Shown piece by piece: positions 42,866-50,958 of a stretch of DNA of 64,000 nt. Made by a program: the position numbers and the translations under genes. Position 1 is the first letter of the stretch. Every line of letters starts with the position of its first letter. The notes beneath the pieces were generated by a model that saw nothing but the letters and a program-made list of their open reading frames with translations, was not told the DNA's origin and did not search any database. Origin of the DNA: Rhodococcus sp. IEGM 1381 (lineage in GTDB: Bacteria; Actinomycetota; Actinomycetes; Mycobacteriales; Mycobacteriaceae). The stretch is taken from positions 682,001 through 746,000 of the forward strand of contig NZ_JASHKQ010000001.1 of the NCBI RefSeq assembly GCF_030056795.1, given 5' to 3'.

Positions 42866-44413
42866 TCACGAACGGAACACGATCGACGAAACCCACTTGG
42901 TGTTGTGCACGCCCGGCAATGCAGGAACGATCACGCGCGCGGGATAGCCGTGATCGAGCGAGAGATCGACACCGTTGACTTTCAAGGCCAGCAACGAGTC
43001 GGGATGTACTGCTTGATTTCCCTGCAGCACTGCGCGCGTGAACGGACCGTTCTGTTCGACCGAGGTGATCTCGGCCGATCGCGGCGCGGGAACTCCGGCG
43101 AGGGCGGCGAGTTCGGCCAGTGGGACGCCGGTCCAGGTCTGAGTCGTCGACCATCCTTCGACGCAGGCGATCGGGAGTTCGGCAGTGCGCTGCGACATCG
43201 ACAGCAGCCTGCCTCGGGTCAGCACCACCGGACCGGCATCGTCGGCTGCGCTGCTGATCGTCAGCTGCCAGTCGGCACCGGTCTGCGCCTCGGTGATCCC
43301 CGCCGCCTCGGCCGTTCGATTGACCTGAAAATCGTTGGGTCCGTCGCCGTAGGAGCGCCCGCGCGGCAGCAGAATCGCTGCCTTGCGTAGAACGCCCCCG
43401 ACCGTCTGGCCGGCTGTCAGTACAGCGACGAAACCCATTCCTGCAGCAACCAATCCGATTGCGCCACGTCGATTCATGGTCGTCGTCGGTGCGTCGGTGG
43501 CAGCTTCGTTGCGGGCGCGCAGCACGTCCATCAGAGACTCGGACCGCAGGGTTCGCCACATCAACGGAAGCTTGAGACCGAGGTGGACGAGGAATCCGGC
43601 GATGAACACCCAAGCGCCGAAGTAGTGGGCGGCGTAGAAGTCGAAGCCGAACACGTAGTCGTACTGGATGTTCAGAACACCGGTGACGATCTCGAACAGC
43701 AGACCGCCGACGAGCGCCAGCAGAGACAGTCGTTCGAGTGCATGTGCAGGCGAACGAACCGGCGGCAATTCGACGAGCTTGGGCATCACCGACCACAGCT
43801 TCGCGATCACGAGCGGCACGATGATCAGACCCAACCCGACGTGCAGGCCCTGCGTCAGCTGGTAAAGCCAGGCTGGGTTCGTCGGCCAGTCGAAGAACGG
43901 CAATCGCAGCCACCCGACGGCTCCTGGCCTGGCCTGGCCGAACTGGGGCCCGTACGCGCTGTACGAGAGCAGCCCGGTCACGATGACGATCGGTAGAGCG
44001 ACGAGCAGCACTGCGCCGAACAGTGACGTCAACCACGTCCCGCGCAGCGGACTGCGAAAGCGCACGAGTGAGTTGCGGGCGTCGGCCATGTAGGGCATTC
44101 GCTGCCCGGGCAGTATCGGATGTGTCGTGTCCAGCTCCCCTGCCTGTTTCATCGCCTCGAAGAAGGCCTGGGCATCGGCGGCGGTGGATACCTTCGGACG
44201 GCCGGATGCCCATCGGTGAAAGAGCTCGTCGTACTTCTCCCCCATCGCCGACGGCACAGCCGGGTACCGAGCCGCGATCTCGGCTGCCCGCTTGCGCAGG
44301 AGAGCTGTTCGAGCGGTGTCGATGGTGGCTGCATCGAACCCAGGTGGCAGCGATTCTCCCGCCACGAGCGCACGGATGAGCTCCTTCTGACGGCGTGCCA
44401 GGTCCTCGCTCAC
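42866..44413 (-). CDS. membrane molybdopterin oxidoreductase with N-terminal SCO6045-like domain
   Basis: The 515-residue protein has three parts. Residues 4-90 (LARRQKELIRALVAGESLPPGF, ARTALLRKRAAEIAARYP region) resemble the SCO6045-like domain that accompanies DUF692/MNIO enzymes in other actinobacteria. Residues about 125-340 hold five or six membrane helices with several His residues, like a cytochrome b561-type anchor. Residues 380-515 resemble the sulfite-oxidase/YedY molybdopterin fold, with Cys417 in IACVEGWST as the likely Mo ligand. GTG 44413 overlaps the MNIO stop by four bases. The domain match to SCO6045 is from memory and the fusion is inferred to be functional. Confidence 0.78.
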   Translation of the reverse strand: MSEDLARRQKELIRALVAGESLPPGFDAATIDTARTALLRKRAAEIAARYPAVPSAMGEKYDELFHRWASGRPKVSTAADAQAFFEAMKQAGELDTTHPILPGQRMPYMADARNSLVRFRSPLRGTWLTSLFGAVLLVALPIVIVTGLLSYSAYGPQFGQARPGAVGWLRLPFFDWPTNPAWLYQLTQGLHVGLGLIIVPLVIAKLWSVMPKLVELPPVRSPAHALERLSLLALVGGLLFEIVTGVLNIQYDYVFGFDFYAAHYFGAWVFIAGFLVHLGLKLPLMWRTLRSESLMDVLRARNEAATDAPTTTMNRRGAIGLVAAGMGFVAVLTAGQTVGGVLRKAAILLPRGRSYGDGPNDFQVNRTAEAAGITEAQTGADWQLTISSAADDAGPVVLTRGRLLSMSQRTAELPIACVEGWSTTQTWTGVPLAELAALAGVPAPRSAEITSVEQNGPFTRAVLQGNQAVHPDSLLALKVNGVDLSLDHGYPARVIVPALPGVHNTKWVSSIVFRS

Positions 44414-45249
44414 ACCGTCGGACCCAGCACCCGGTTCGGCGTGATTCGTTCCAGGCCCGCCGAATCGGCGATCGCGTCGAGTTCGTTCAGCAGCTCGATC
44501 TCGGGTGGGTAGTCACCGTCGCGCTCGAGCATGAGTGGTGTGCGGTGCCCGGCTGCAGCGAACGTTTGGAGTAGCTCGAGTACCTCTTCGGGAACCGCCG
44601 CGCTGTGCGAGTCATGGTAGACGCCGTCGCGTACCGTGCCACCGGCAATGTGGCAGTAGGCAATTCGGTCCATGGGTAGCCGGGCCAGTTCGGTCCACGG
44701 GTCACGGCGTCGGTTGCGCGCGTTGGCATAGACGTTGGCGATGTCGAGCACCAAGTTGACGCCGGTACGCTCTACCAGCTCGCTGAGGAACTCTCCCTCG
44801 GTCAGCTCGTCATCGGGCCAATCGAACAGCGCTGCAATGTTTTCCACAGCCAACGGCACCGAAAGTCCGTCCTGCGTTCGCGCTATGTTGCGGGTCAGAA
44901 CAGTCAAGGCCTCACGGGTCCGCGGCATCGGGAGCAGATGCCCGGCCTCGATACCGTCGGCACGAACGAATGCGACGTGTTCGCTCACGATCGGTGACCC
45001 GAGCAGCGAGGCCACTCGTTCCAGATGCGCTATGCGACGCTCCTCCACCGGCTCGGCACCGCCCAGCGACAGGCTGATGCCATGAGTGACGACGGGGACG
45101 CCAAGCGCGGTGAGGCGCTCCGGTGCGTACTCACCGATCGATTCGGCGATCACCTCACAGAACGCTAGCCCTGGCAACGTCGAGATGATCCCCGAAATCT
45201 CACTGCGCCAACCGATTCCGAGGCCGGCGGGCAGAGCCTCCACCGTCAC
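44410..45249 (-). CDS. DUF692 / MNIO-family multinuclear non-heme iron oxygenase
   Basis: The 279-residue TIM-barrel protein has all expected metal ligands of the MbnB/TglH family: His56 (THGISLS), His91 (SEHVAF), Glu136 (AVENIA), Asp169 and Asn172 (LDIANVYANA), His200 (CHIAGG), Asp213 and His215 (HDSHS) and Glu242 (LERD). Characterised members use two or three irons and oxygen to rearrange Cys residues of ribosomal peptides. GTG 45249 overlaps the stop of the TIGR04222 gene (GTGA), and the stop overlaps the Mo-oxidoreductase start. The likely substrate is the Cys-containing tail of the two upstream proteins. Confidence 0.9.
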   Translation of the reverse strand: MTVEALPAGLGIGWRSEISGIISTLPGLAFCEVIAESIGEYAPERLTALGVPVVTHGISLSLGGAEPVEERRIAHLERVASLLGSPIVSEHVAFVRADGIEAGHLLPMPRTREALTVLTRNIARTQDGLSVPLAVENIAALFDWPDDELTEGEFLSELVERTGVNLVLDIANVYANARNRRRDPWTELARLPMDRIAYCHIAGGTVRDGVYHDSHSAAVPEEVLELLQTFAAAGHRTPLMLERDGDYPPEIELLNELDAIADSAGLERITPNRVLGPTV

Positions 45250-46145
45250 CCTCCGCACCCACCGCCGCCCCCGCAGCCTCCACCCCCGCCTCCGCCTCCG
45301 TCGCCACCACTGCCACCACCGCCGTCGCCACCGAAACCGAACGACGCAGCTCCACCGGCGTGAGTTGATCCGTAGCTCAGCGCACCCGCCATTGCCGGAT
45401 CGAGCACCATCAAGGCTCCCGCTCCGAAGAGGGCCGCCGACATGCCCGCGCGTGACGGACCGTACGCGGTGAACGACGGGCGAGCCCGTGGCTCGAGGTA
45501 GTTGTTCTCGGCGCGAAGGCGTCGGAGCGCTTCGTTTCCAGGGGCAGTGCGACGTGGTCGGCGAATGACGAACGGAAGCGCGACGTGCAGCAAGACGACG
45601 ATGACGATGAGAAAACCCACCGGCTTCTCGTTGGCGATGCCTGCAGCAATGCGGGCGATGCCGACAGCCGCGACGAAGAGGATCGGAAACATCCGGGCCA
45701 GCATGGGACGCGCGTTCGCGCCGTGCATCAGGCCCTCGTCGACGAGGGCGCTGCGCAGCTGCGCACAAGCCCCGGACATGTTCGACACCAGGCGGGATCG
45801 AACCAGGGGTGCCTTTCCGGTGCCGAGTCGTTCGAGGACGGTGCGGGTGAACCAATCCAGCTGCACGCGCTCGGTATCGGTCAGGCCTCGCCGTGCGCGT
45901 CCGCTGGAATCGATCACGTTGGCACCGCGCAGGATGGCCAACGACGCCATCACCGCCTGCTCGTCGTTGGTGAGCACCCCGACCTCGGGCGGCGTGAGTA
46001 CCCGGCCGGTCGGCGAGGCCGCAACGGTCCGGTGTGCGTCGAGCCAGTTGCCCACCAGCGTTGCAGCGACTGCGAGAACGGCTGCGAGCAGATACCACCG
46101 CAGGAACTCAGCGCTGGCAATCCCCCAGGTGTCGGTATTCCCCAC
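45246..46145 (-). CDS. TIGR04222-type membrane protein with Gly/Cys tail, copy A
   Basis: The 299-residue protein begins NTDTWGI, has a membrane helix at about residues 15-33, two more at about 150-190 and one at about 235-260, and ends in a tail of about 30 residues made almost only of Gly with two Cys, plus Ser and Asp. The family (TIGR04222) is known for its conserved body followed by low-complexity Gly/Ser/Cys. The coupling to MNIO by GTGA overlap suggests it is the modified substrate. It is a tandem duplicate of the gene at 46245-47165; GTG 46145 is the start. Confidence 0.82.
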   Translation of the reverse strand: MGNTDTWGIASAEFLRWYLLAAVLAVAATLVGNWLDAHRTVAASPTGRVLTPPEVGVLTNDEQAVMASLAILRGANVIDSSGRARRGLTDTERVQLDWFTRTVLERLGTGKAPLVRSRLVSNMSGACAQLRSALVDEGLMHGANARPMLARMFPILFVAAVGIARIAAGIANEKPVGFLIVIVVLLHVALPFVIRRPRRTAPGNEALRRLRAENNYLEPRARPSFTAYGPSRAGMSAALFGAGALMVLDPAMAGALSYGSTHAGGAASFGFGGDGGGGSGGDGGGGGGGGCGGGGGCGG

Positions 46146-46184
46146 GGCTGCACCACCCTTCGGTCGAAACCAGTATCTGGTGCA

Positions 46185-46212
46185 AGTATCGGGCCAAACA
46201 GCGAGAAAGCAA
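46185..46212 (-). promoter_or_regulatory. promoter of TIGR04222 copy A
   Basis: On the minus strand TTGCTT (46207-46212) and GATACT (46185-46190) are 16 bases apart. The same boxes and spacing occur upstream of copy B, so each duplicate has its own promoter. Confidence 0.6.
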
Positions 46213-46244
46213 GCCCTGAAACGTCCCCCCGGGGACGCAACGTC

Positions 46245-47165
46245 TCAGCTGCCGCTGCCGCATCCGCCTCCACCGCCGCCTCCTCCACCACCGCCGCAGC
46301 CACCACCGCTGCATCCACTGTCGGTGACGCCGAATCCGAACGTACCGCCGAACCCGAACAACTTGGCCTGGCCGACCTGTGCGACGCCGTGACTCAATGC
46401 ACCCGCCATCGCGGGATCGAGCACCAGCAACGCACTCGTTCCGAACAGCGCGGCTGACAATCCTGCGCGCGATGGACCGTACGCGGTGAATGACGGACGG
46501 GCGCTGGGCGCGAGGTAGTCGTTCTCCTCACGAAGTCGGCGAACTTCGGCCTCGCCGAGGGCGGTGCGTCGTGGCCGACGGTGCACGAAGGGGAGCGTCA
46601 TCAGCAGTAGGACAATGATTCCGACGAGGAGCAGCACCGGGTCGCCGTTCCTGAGACCCTGCGTCACCCGTGCGACTCCGACGGCCACGACGAACAGTAT
46701 GGGGAACACCCGGATGGTCGACGCGCCGAGCGTCGGCCGGCCGTGGAGCAGCCCCTCGTCGACCAGTCCTCGACGCAGTTTTGCGCAGGCCCCGGACGTG
46801 TCGGCGAAGAGTCGGGAGCGGACCAATGGCGCGGTGCCGCTACCGAGTCGCAAGAGGACGATGCGGGTGAACCAGTCGAGCCGGGTGAGTTCGGTGTTCG
46901 TTGGGGTTCGAAGGGAACGGCCTCTAGAGTCGATCACATCGGCCCCACGCAGGATGGCCAACGACGCCAGCACTGCCTGCCCGTCACTGGTGAGCGATCC
47001 GATCTGAGGTGGCGTGAGCACCCGCCCCGTCGAGGAAGCCGGAACGGACCGATGAACTGCAATCCAATTGCCCAGCACCGTCAGTACGACTGCGAGCACG
47101 GCTGTCAGCGAATACCACCGCAGAAAGTCTGCGCCAGCAATCCCCCAGGTATCGGTACCGTCCAT
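46245..47165 (-). CDS. TIGR04222-type membrane protein with Gly/Cys tail, copy B
   Basis: The 306-residue paralog of copy A shares the DTWGIA start, the FTAYGPSRAG.SAALFG segment and DPAMAGALS before the tail, at clearly more than half identical positions. Its tail is Cys-richer: three Cys in a Gly/Ser run of about 25 residues after VTDSGC. ATG 47165 is the start; the longer open frame contains the promoter and hairpin. Being first in the operon, it would be made together with or ahead of the MNIO enzyme. Confidence 0.82.
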   Translation of the reverse strand: MDGTDTWGIAGADFLRWYSLTAVLAVVLTVLGNWIAVHRSVPASSTGRVLTPPQIGSLTSDGQAVLASLAILRGADVIDSRGRSLRTPTNTELTRLDWFTRIVLLRLGSGTAPLVRSRLFADTSGACAKLRRGLVDEGLLHGRPTLGASTIRVFPILFVVAVGVARVTQGLRNGDPVLLLVGIIVLLLMTLPFVHRRPRRTALGEAEVRRLREENDYLAPSARPSFTAYGPSRAGLSAALFGTSALLVLDPAMAGALSHGVAQVGQAKLFGFGGTFGFGVTDSGCSGGGCGGGGGGGGGGGCGSGS

Positions 47166-47203
47166 TGCCGCACCACCCTCGCTCGGAAGAAGCGTCTGAT
47201 GTG

Positions 47204-47231
47204 AGTATCGGGCCCACCGGCCAGAAAGCAA
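47204..47231 (-). promoter_or_regulatory. promoter of TIGR04222 copy B / MNIO operon
   Basis: On the minus strand TTGCTT (47226-47231), 16 bases, GATACT (47204-47209), then a GAGGGTGG ribosome-binding region before ATG 47165. It is nearly identical to the promoter at 46185-46212. Confidence 0.6.
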
Positions 47232-47236
47232 GCCCG

Positions 47237-47260
47237 AAAGCGTCCCCGCGGGGACGCTTT
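47237..47260. terminator. 24-bp perfect palindrome upstream of the MNIO operon promoter
   Basis: AAAGCGTCCCCG followed by its complement CGGGGACGCTTT forms a perfect hairpin flanked by A and T runs on both strands, so it could terminate transcription in either direction. A weaker copy (CGTCCCC-CC-GGGGACG, 46222-46237) precedes copy A. It may insulate the promoters from read-through. Confidence 0.6.
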
Positions 47261-47335
47261 TGCTGTCTGCAGAAGGTTCTTGTCGGTGCCCCGTCGTATC
47301 GTTGTCGAACATGCATTCGATGAATGGGGGCGTTC

Positions 47336-48619
47336 ATGAGCGACATGGCTGAGGCAGGATCGGAGGCGGGGCGGATCGAGATGGAAGAAATCGAGACCGA
47401 GATCTGCGCTCTGGCAGGTCAGATCGCTGCAGCGTCGGCGCAGTATCTGATCCTGGTGGGCGAATTCGACTCTCGACGCGGATGGGCGGGGTGGGAAGTG
47501 CGGTCTTGTGCGCATTGGTTGTCCGGGCGCGCGGGAGTCGACCTGCATACCGCTCGTGAGCAGGTACGGGTCGCCAAGGCTATGCGAGAGTTGCCGCTGA
47601 TCACCTCTGCTTACCTGAGCGGCACCGTGTCGTACTCCAAGGTGCGCGCGATGACGCGTGTGGCCACAGCCGAGAACGAGGTATCGCTGCTGCAGAAGGC
47701 ACTCGATGCACCTGCCGCGCACATCGAGCGCCTGTGCCGTGGTTTGAAGAAGGCGATGCGCCCGACTCGGCGAAACGGTGTGGACTTGGATCCGTGTCTG
47801 GGACGGTGGCGCTGGGACGAGGACGACGGCTCGCTCGTGGTCAGCGCGCGATTTCGGCCGGAGGACGGCAAACGGTTTCTGGCCGCGTTGACCAGGGCCG
47901 AATACGAGCGGACCCGAACCGACGACGAGGCGGACGCCGATCGGGCCGCCCCTGCGCCGCCCAATCCGGTTCCGGCGATGATCGCGATGGCCGAGATGGT
48001 GTGCGCTGCACTGGACTCTCCGGTCGTGTCGCCTGCTGCGGAGGTGCTGGTGCACATCGGTGGTATCGATGAAGCGGCTCACGATCATGCCCATTTCGAT
48101 GACGGCCCAGCGCTCGATGACGAAACGCTGGCTCAGGTGCTGTGTTCTGCAGTCATGCGCACTGTCGGGCACGGCCGGCTTGGAAAGGTTGTGCGGTGGA
48201 GTCCGACTGCCAAAGCCCCGAGTCGAACCCAGTTGCGTCAGTTGATCATTCGAGACCGCTGCTGCGCGGTGCCGGGATGCGGTCGAACCCGCTTCATGCA
48301 TGCGCATCACGTCACCTATCGCTCGCGCGGTGGTGAGACCACACTCGACAACCTGGTGCTGCTGCGCGGCGAGCATCATCGAGCGCTGCACGACGGTTAC
48401 TTCTTCATCGAAGCCCTCGGAGATCAACGCTTCTCGTTCCGCCATCCCTCGGGAACCGAGAGCATCCACGCTCCCGCGGTGTCGGGAGACGTCAACGAGA
48501 TCAGGCGACAGTACGGCGGCATCGCGCCCGACGCCATCGTCCCGAACTGGGGCGGGGAGGGCCTCGACCTCAGCTACGCGACCGACGTCCTGATCACAAA
48601 TTGGCAGCAGGCTGCATGA
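47336..48619 (+). CDS. DUF222/13E12-repeat HNH endonuclease-like protein
   Basis: The 427-residue protein has the DUF222 region (about 15-280, including RSCAHWLSGRAGVDLHTAREQVRVA, cited as the family landmark) and a C-terminal HNH domain with CCAVPGCGR, HAHHVTYRSRGGETTLDNLVLLRGEHHRALHDG. These 13E12 proteins are multi-copy in mycobacteria and rhodococci; a link to mobility is suspected but not shown. ATG 47336 follows a GGGGGC ribosome-binding run. Confidence 0.9.
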   Translation: MSDMAEAGSEAGRIEMEEIETEICALAGQIAAASAQYLILVGEFDSRRGWAGWEVRSCAHWLSGRAGVDLHTAREQVRVAKAMRELPLITSAYLSGTVSYSKVRAMTRVATAENEVSLLQKALDAPAAHIERLCRGLKKAMRPTRRNGVDLDPCLGRWRWDEDDGSLVVSARFRPEDGKRFLAALTRAEYERTRTDDEADADRAAPAPPNPVPAMIAMAEMVCAALDSPVVSPAAEVLVHIGGIDEAAHDHAHFDDGPALDDETLAQVLCSAVMRTVGHGRLGKVVRWSPTAKAPSRTQLRQLIIRDRCCAVPGCGRTRFMHAHHVTYRSRGGETTLDNLVLLRGEHHRALHDGYFFIEALGDQRFSFRHPSGTESIHAPAVSGDVNEIRRQYGGIAPDAIVPNWGGEGLDLSYATDVLITNWQQAA

Positions 48620-48681
48620 AATGGGGTCGTCGAGGGCAAGTTAGTGTGACGAAAAGACTCGGACAAAGAATCGGTAGGGAT

Positions 48682-49980
48682 ATGAGCGTCGACAGATCAT
48701 TCGGGGACGAAAAGCCCTGGCCGGTGGAGCAAGCACCGGGTCGGAGCGACGCGACCAGGCCCGAGGACGATCCGTTCTACGCCGCGCCTGCGGGTTACGA
48801 AGCGGCTCTGCCGGGCACGATTCTCAAGGTACGGCCGGTCGAGGTCGCGATGTTCGGTCGCGTACGCCAGCGAGTCGATGCGTGGCAGCTGCTGTACCGG
48901 ACTGCGGATCTGGGCGGTCTTCCACAGGCCAGCGTCACGACGGTGCTTCGCCCGCGCAACGCCGAACCGGTCCTGCTGTCGTATCAGTGCGCCATCGACG
49001 GCGTCGCGTCCTCGTGCTTTCCGTCGTACGCGCTTCGCCGCGGCTCGAAGGCCTTCGGTGCAGCTCCGCAGTTCGAGTTCCTGCTGGTTCTGCATGCCCT
49101 GCGTCGTGGGTGGACCATCTCGATCCCGGACCACGAGGGCCCCGACGGGCACTGGGGTTCGCCGCAGGAACCCGGATTCTGCACGCTCGACGCCATCCGC
49201 GCGGCGTTGTCGTTCGAGCCGCTCGCGCTGAACGAGACCACGCCCGTTGCGCTGTGGGGTTACTCGGGCGGTGGCCTCGCGACGTCCTGGGCAGCGGAGA
49301 TGGCACCGGAGTACGCGCCGGAGATCGAGTTGGTCGGTGCCGCGCTCGGCTCCCCCGTCGGCGATCCGGGCTCGGCGTTCATGCGGCTGAACGCGACGCT
49401 GCACGCGGCGTTGCCGGCGCTGGTGGTGGCAGGACTGCGGCGGACTTACCCCGAACTGGATCGGGTCATCCGCCAGTACGTCAACGAGGACGGAATGCGC
49501 ATTCTCGATTCCGTCGAGTCGATGACTACCGTCCGAGCCGTCACCAAACTGGCTCGACACGATCTGGACAACTACATCGACGTTCCATTGGCCGATCTCC
49601 TGGCGCTGCCGGAGATCGTTCAGGTGTTTCAGGACATCCAGCCCGGCCGCACTGCTCCGTCGGCTCCGCTGCTGGTGATCCAGTCTGTGCACGACCAGAT
49701 CATCGCCATCGACGACGTGGACGGGCAGGTCGAGCGGTACAACGAAGCCGGTGCTCACGTGACGTACCTGCGAGATCGGCTGAGCGAACACCTGTCGCTG
49801 CATCCGCTCAGTGCGCCCCTCACCCTGGATTGGCTGGCCGATCGATTCGCCGGTGTGCCGGTGCCCGGCCCCTCGACGCGGACGGTGTGGTCCACTGCGT
49901 TCTCGCTCGCGGCGGTTCGTGGTTTGGTGTCGCTGACCTGGACGACGCTGAGAGCATTCACCATCGGCGTCCGGGCGTAG
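48682..49980 (+). CDS. LIP-family lipase
   Basis: The 432-residue alpha/beta hydrolase matches the secretory-lipase (LIP) family of actinobacteria and Candida: nucleophile Ser195 in GYSGGGLA, an acid in SVHDQIIAIDD and His in RLSEHLSLH. It acts on triacylglycerols or related esters. No clear signal peptide is visible from ATG 48682; an earlier in-frame ATG at 48616 would overlap the HNH stop and also lacks one, so location is uncertain. Confidence 0.85.
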   Translation: MSVDRSFGDEKPWPVEQAPGRSDATRPEDDPFYAAPAGYEAALPGTILKVRPVEVAMFGRVRQRVDAWQLLYRTADLGGLPQASVTTVLRPRNAEPVLLSYQCAIDGVASSCFPSYALRRGSKAFGAAPQFEFLLVLHALRRGWTISIPDHEGPDGHWGSPQEPGFCTLDAIRAALSFEPLALNETTPVALWGYSGGGLATSWAAEMAPEYAPEIELVGAALGSPVGDPGSAFMRLNATLHAALPALVVAGLRRTYPELDRVIRQYVNEDGMRILDSVESMTTVRAVTKLARHDLDNYIDVPLADLLALPEIVQVFQDIQPGRTAPSAPLLVIQSVHDQIIAIDDVDGQVERYNEAGAHVTYLRDRLSEHLSLHPLSAPLTLDWLADRFAGVPVPGPSTRTVWSTAFSLAAVRGLVSLTWTTLRAFTIGVRA

Positions 49981-49994
49981 CTACTCTCGGACCG

Positions 49995-50957
49995 ATGCAG
50001 CGAACCTGGGTACGGATACTCACCGGCACGATCGCGACATTGGGCATCCTCACCGGGCTGGTGGCGATGGGCGTCTACTACACCGACACCCGCGTCAACG
50101 TGCTGATCGCACTGGCGTCGTTCGTACCGTTGATGTTCATCGCTGTCGTACTCGGCGCACTCGTGGCGCTGATCGGGCGGCGCTGGATTCTCGCGGGAAT
50201 CTCGACGCTCGTGCTGGCGGCAGGCGCAGTGTCGTACGCACCGCTTTACGTGGCCGACGCGGCACCGAGCTCCAACGGTGTGCGGCTGCGCGTGATGCAG
50301 GCAAATTTGATGGTGGGACGCGCTGACCCGACGGCTGTGGTCGGTCAGGCGCGTGAGAACTCCGTCGACGTCGTCACGATTCAGGAATTGACCGACGCGT
50401 CGGCGATCGGTCTGCGTGACGCCGGTATGGAAGAGCTCTTTCCCTACAGTTACCTCCGGCCTTACGTGACGGGCGGCGGCGGGGCCGGCATCTACAGTCG
50501 GCTGCCGATATCCGACAGCCGCGAACTCGTCGGGTACGGTCCGGTGAATCTTGCAACCCGAATCGAGGTTCCCGATTCGGAGCCGATCTCGCTGCTCGCC
50601 GTGCACCCCGGACCCGCCTACATCACTCCGGCGGAAATCTGGACGGCTGAATTGGATACGCTGCGAGGCGATCTGGAGGCCGTGTCGGGCACCGGACCGG
50701 TGATCGTCAGCGGAGACTTCAATACGACCTACTCGCACAAGAAGTTCCGCAACCTCCTCGACGCCGGATACTCCGACGCCGCAGCGCAATTGGGGAAGGG
50801 TCTGGTGCCGACGTATCCCACGGACAAGGGCACGCCCGCTGTCGTCGGTATCGATCACATCCTGTCCAACAGCGGACACGCTCGATCACTGGAAAGAATC
50901 GATCTCCCCGGATCGGATCATCACGGATTGATCGGGGAGATCGAGTTCGACCGGTAG
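49995..50957 (+). CDS. membrane-anchored endonuclease/exonuclease/phosphatase-family protein
   Basis: The 320-residue protein has three N-terminal membrane helices (about 8-27, 35-60 and 65-85) followed by an EEP catalytic domain outside the membrane: QANLMVGRAD, TIQELTD with the metal-binding Glu, SGDFNTT, DHILS and the final SDHHG catalytic pair. Members hydrolyse phosphodiesters or phosphoinositide-like substrates. It is 14 bp after the lipase gene. Confidence 0.86.
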   Translation: MQRTWVRILTGTIATLGILTGLVAMGVYYTDTRVNVLIALASFVPLMFIAVVLGALVALIGRRWILAGISTLVLAAGAVSYAPLYVADAAPSSNGVRLRVMQANLMVGRADPTAVVGQARENSVDVVTIQELTDASAIGLRDAGMEELFPYSYLRPYVTGGGGAGIYSRLPISDSRELVGYGPVNLATRIEVPDSEPISLLAVHPGPAYITPAEIWTAELDTLRGDLEAVSGTGPVIVSGDFNTTYSHKKFRNLLDAGYSDAAAQLGKGLVPTYPTDKGTPAVVGIDHILSNSGHARSLERIDLPGSDHHGLIGEIEFDR

Positions 50958-50958
50958 A

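Larger units (their letters stand above)
45246..47260 (-). repeat. tandem gene duplication including leader and promoter
   Basis: Two units of about 1.02 kb (starting at about 46240 and 47260 on the minus strand) each consist of hairpin, TTGCTT/GATACT promoter, leader and a TIGR04222 gene. Leader motifs align base for base over long stretches (GAAAGCAAGCCC, AGTATCGGGCC and GCACCACCCT on the plus strand). The coding tails differ in Cys number and spacing. Confidence 0.75.

Noticed and set aside
45246..45360. GGC-type codon runs considered as a microsatellite or CRISPR-like repeat
   Set aside because: The runs are in frame with a conserved membrane protein and lack regular spacer-repeat structure.
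45502..46457. Plus-strand open frames rich in Pro/His opposite the Gly/Cys tails
   Set aside because: They are the reverse complement of the Gly-rich tails and bodies of the TIGR04222 genes; no independent support.
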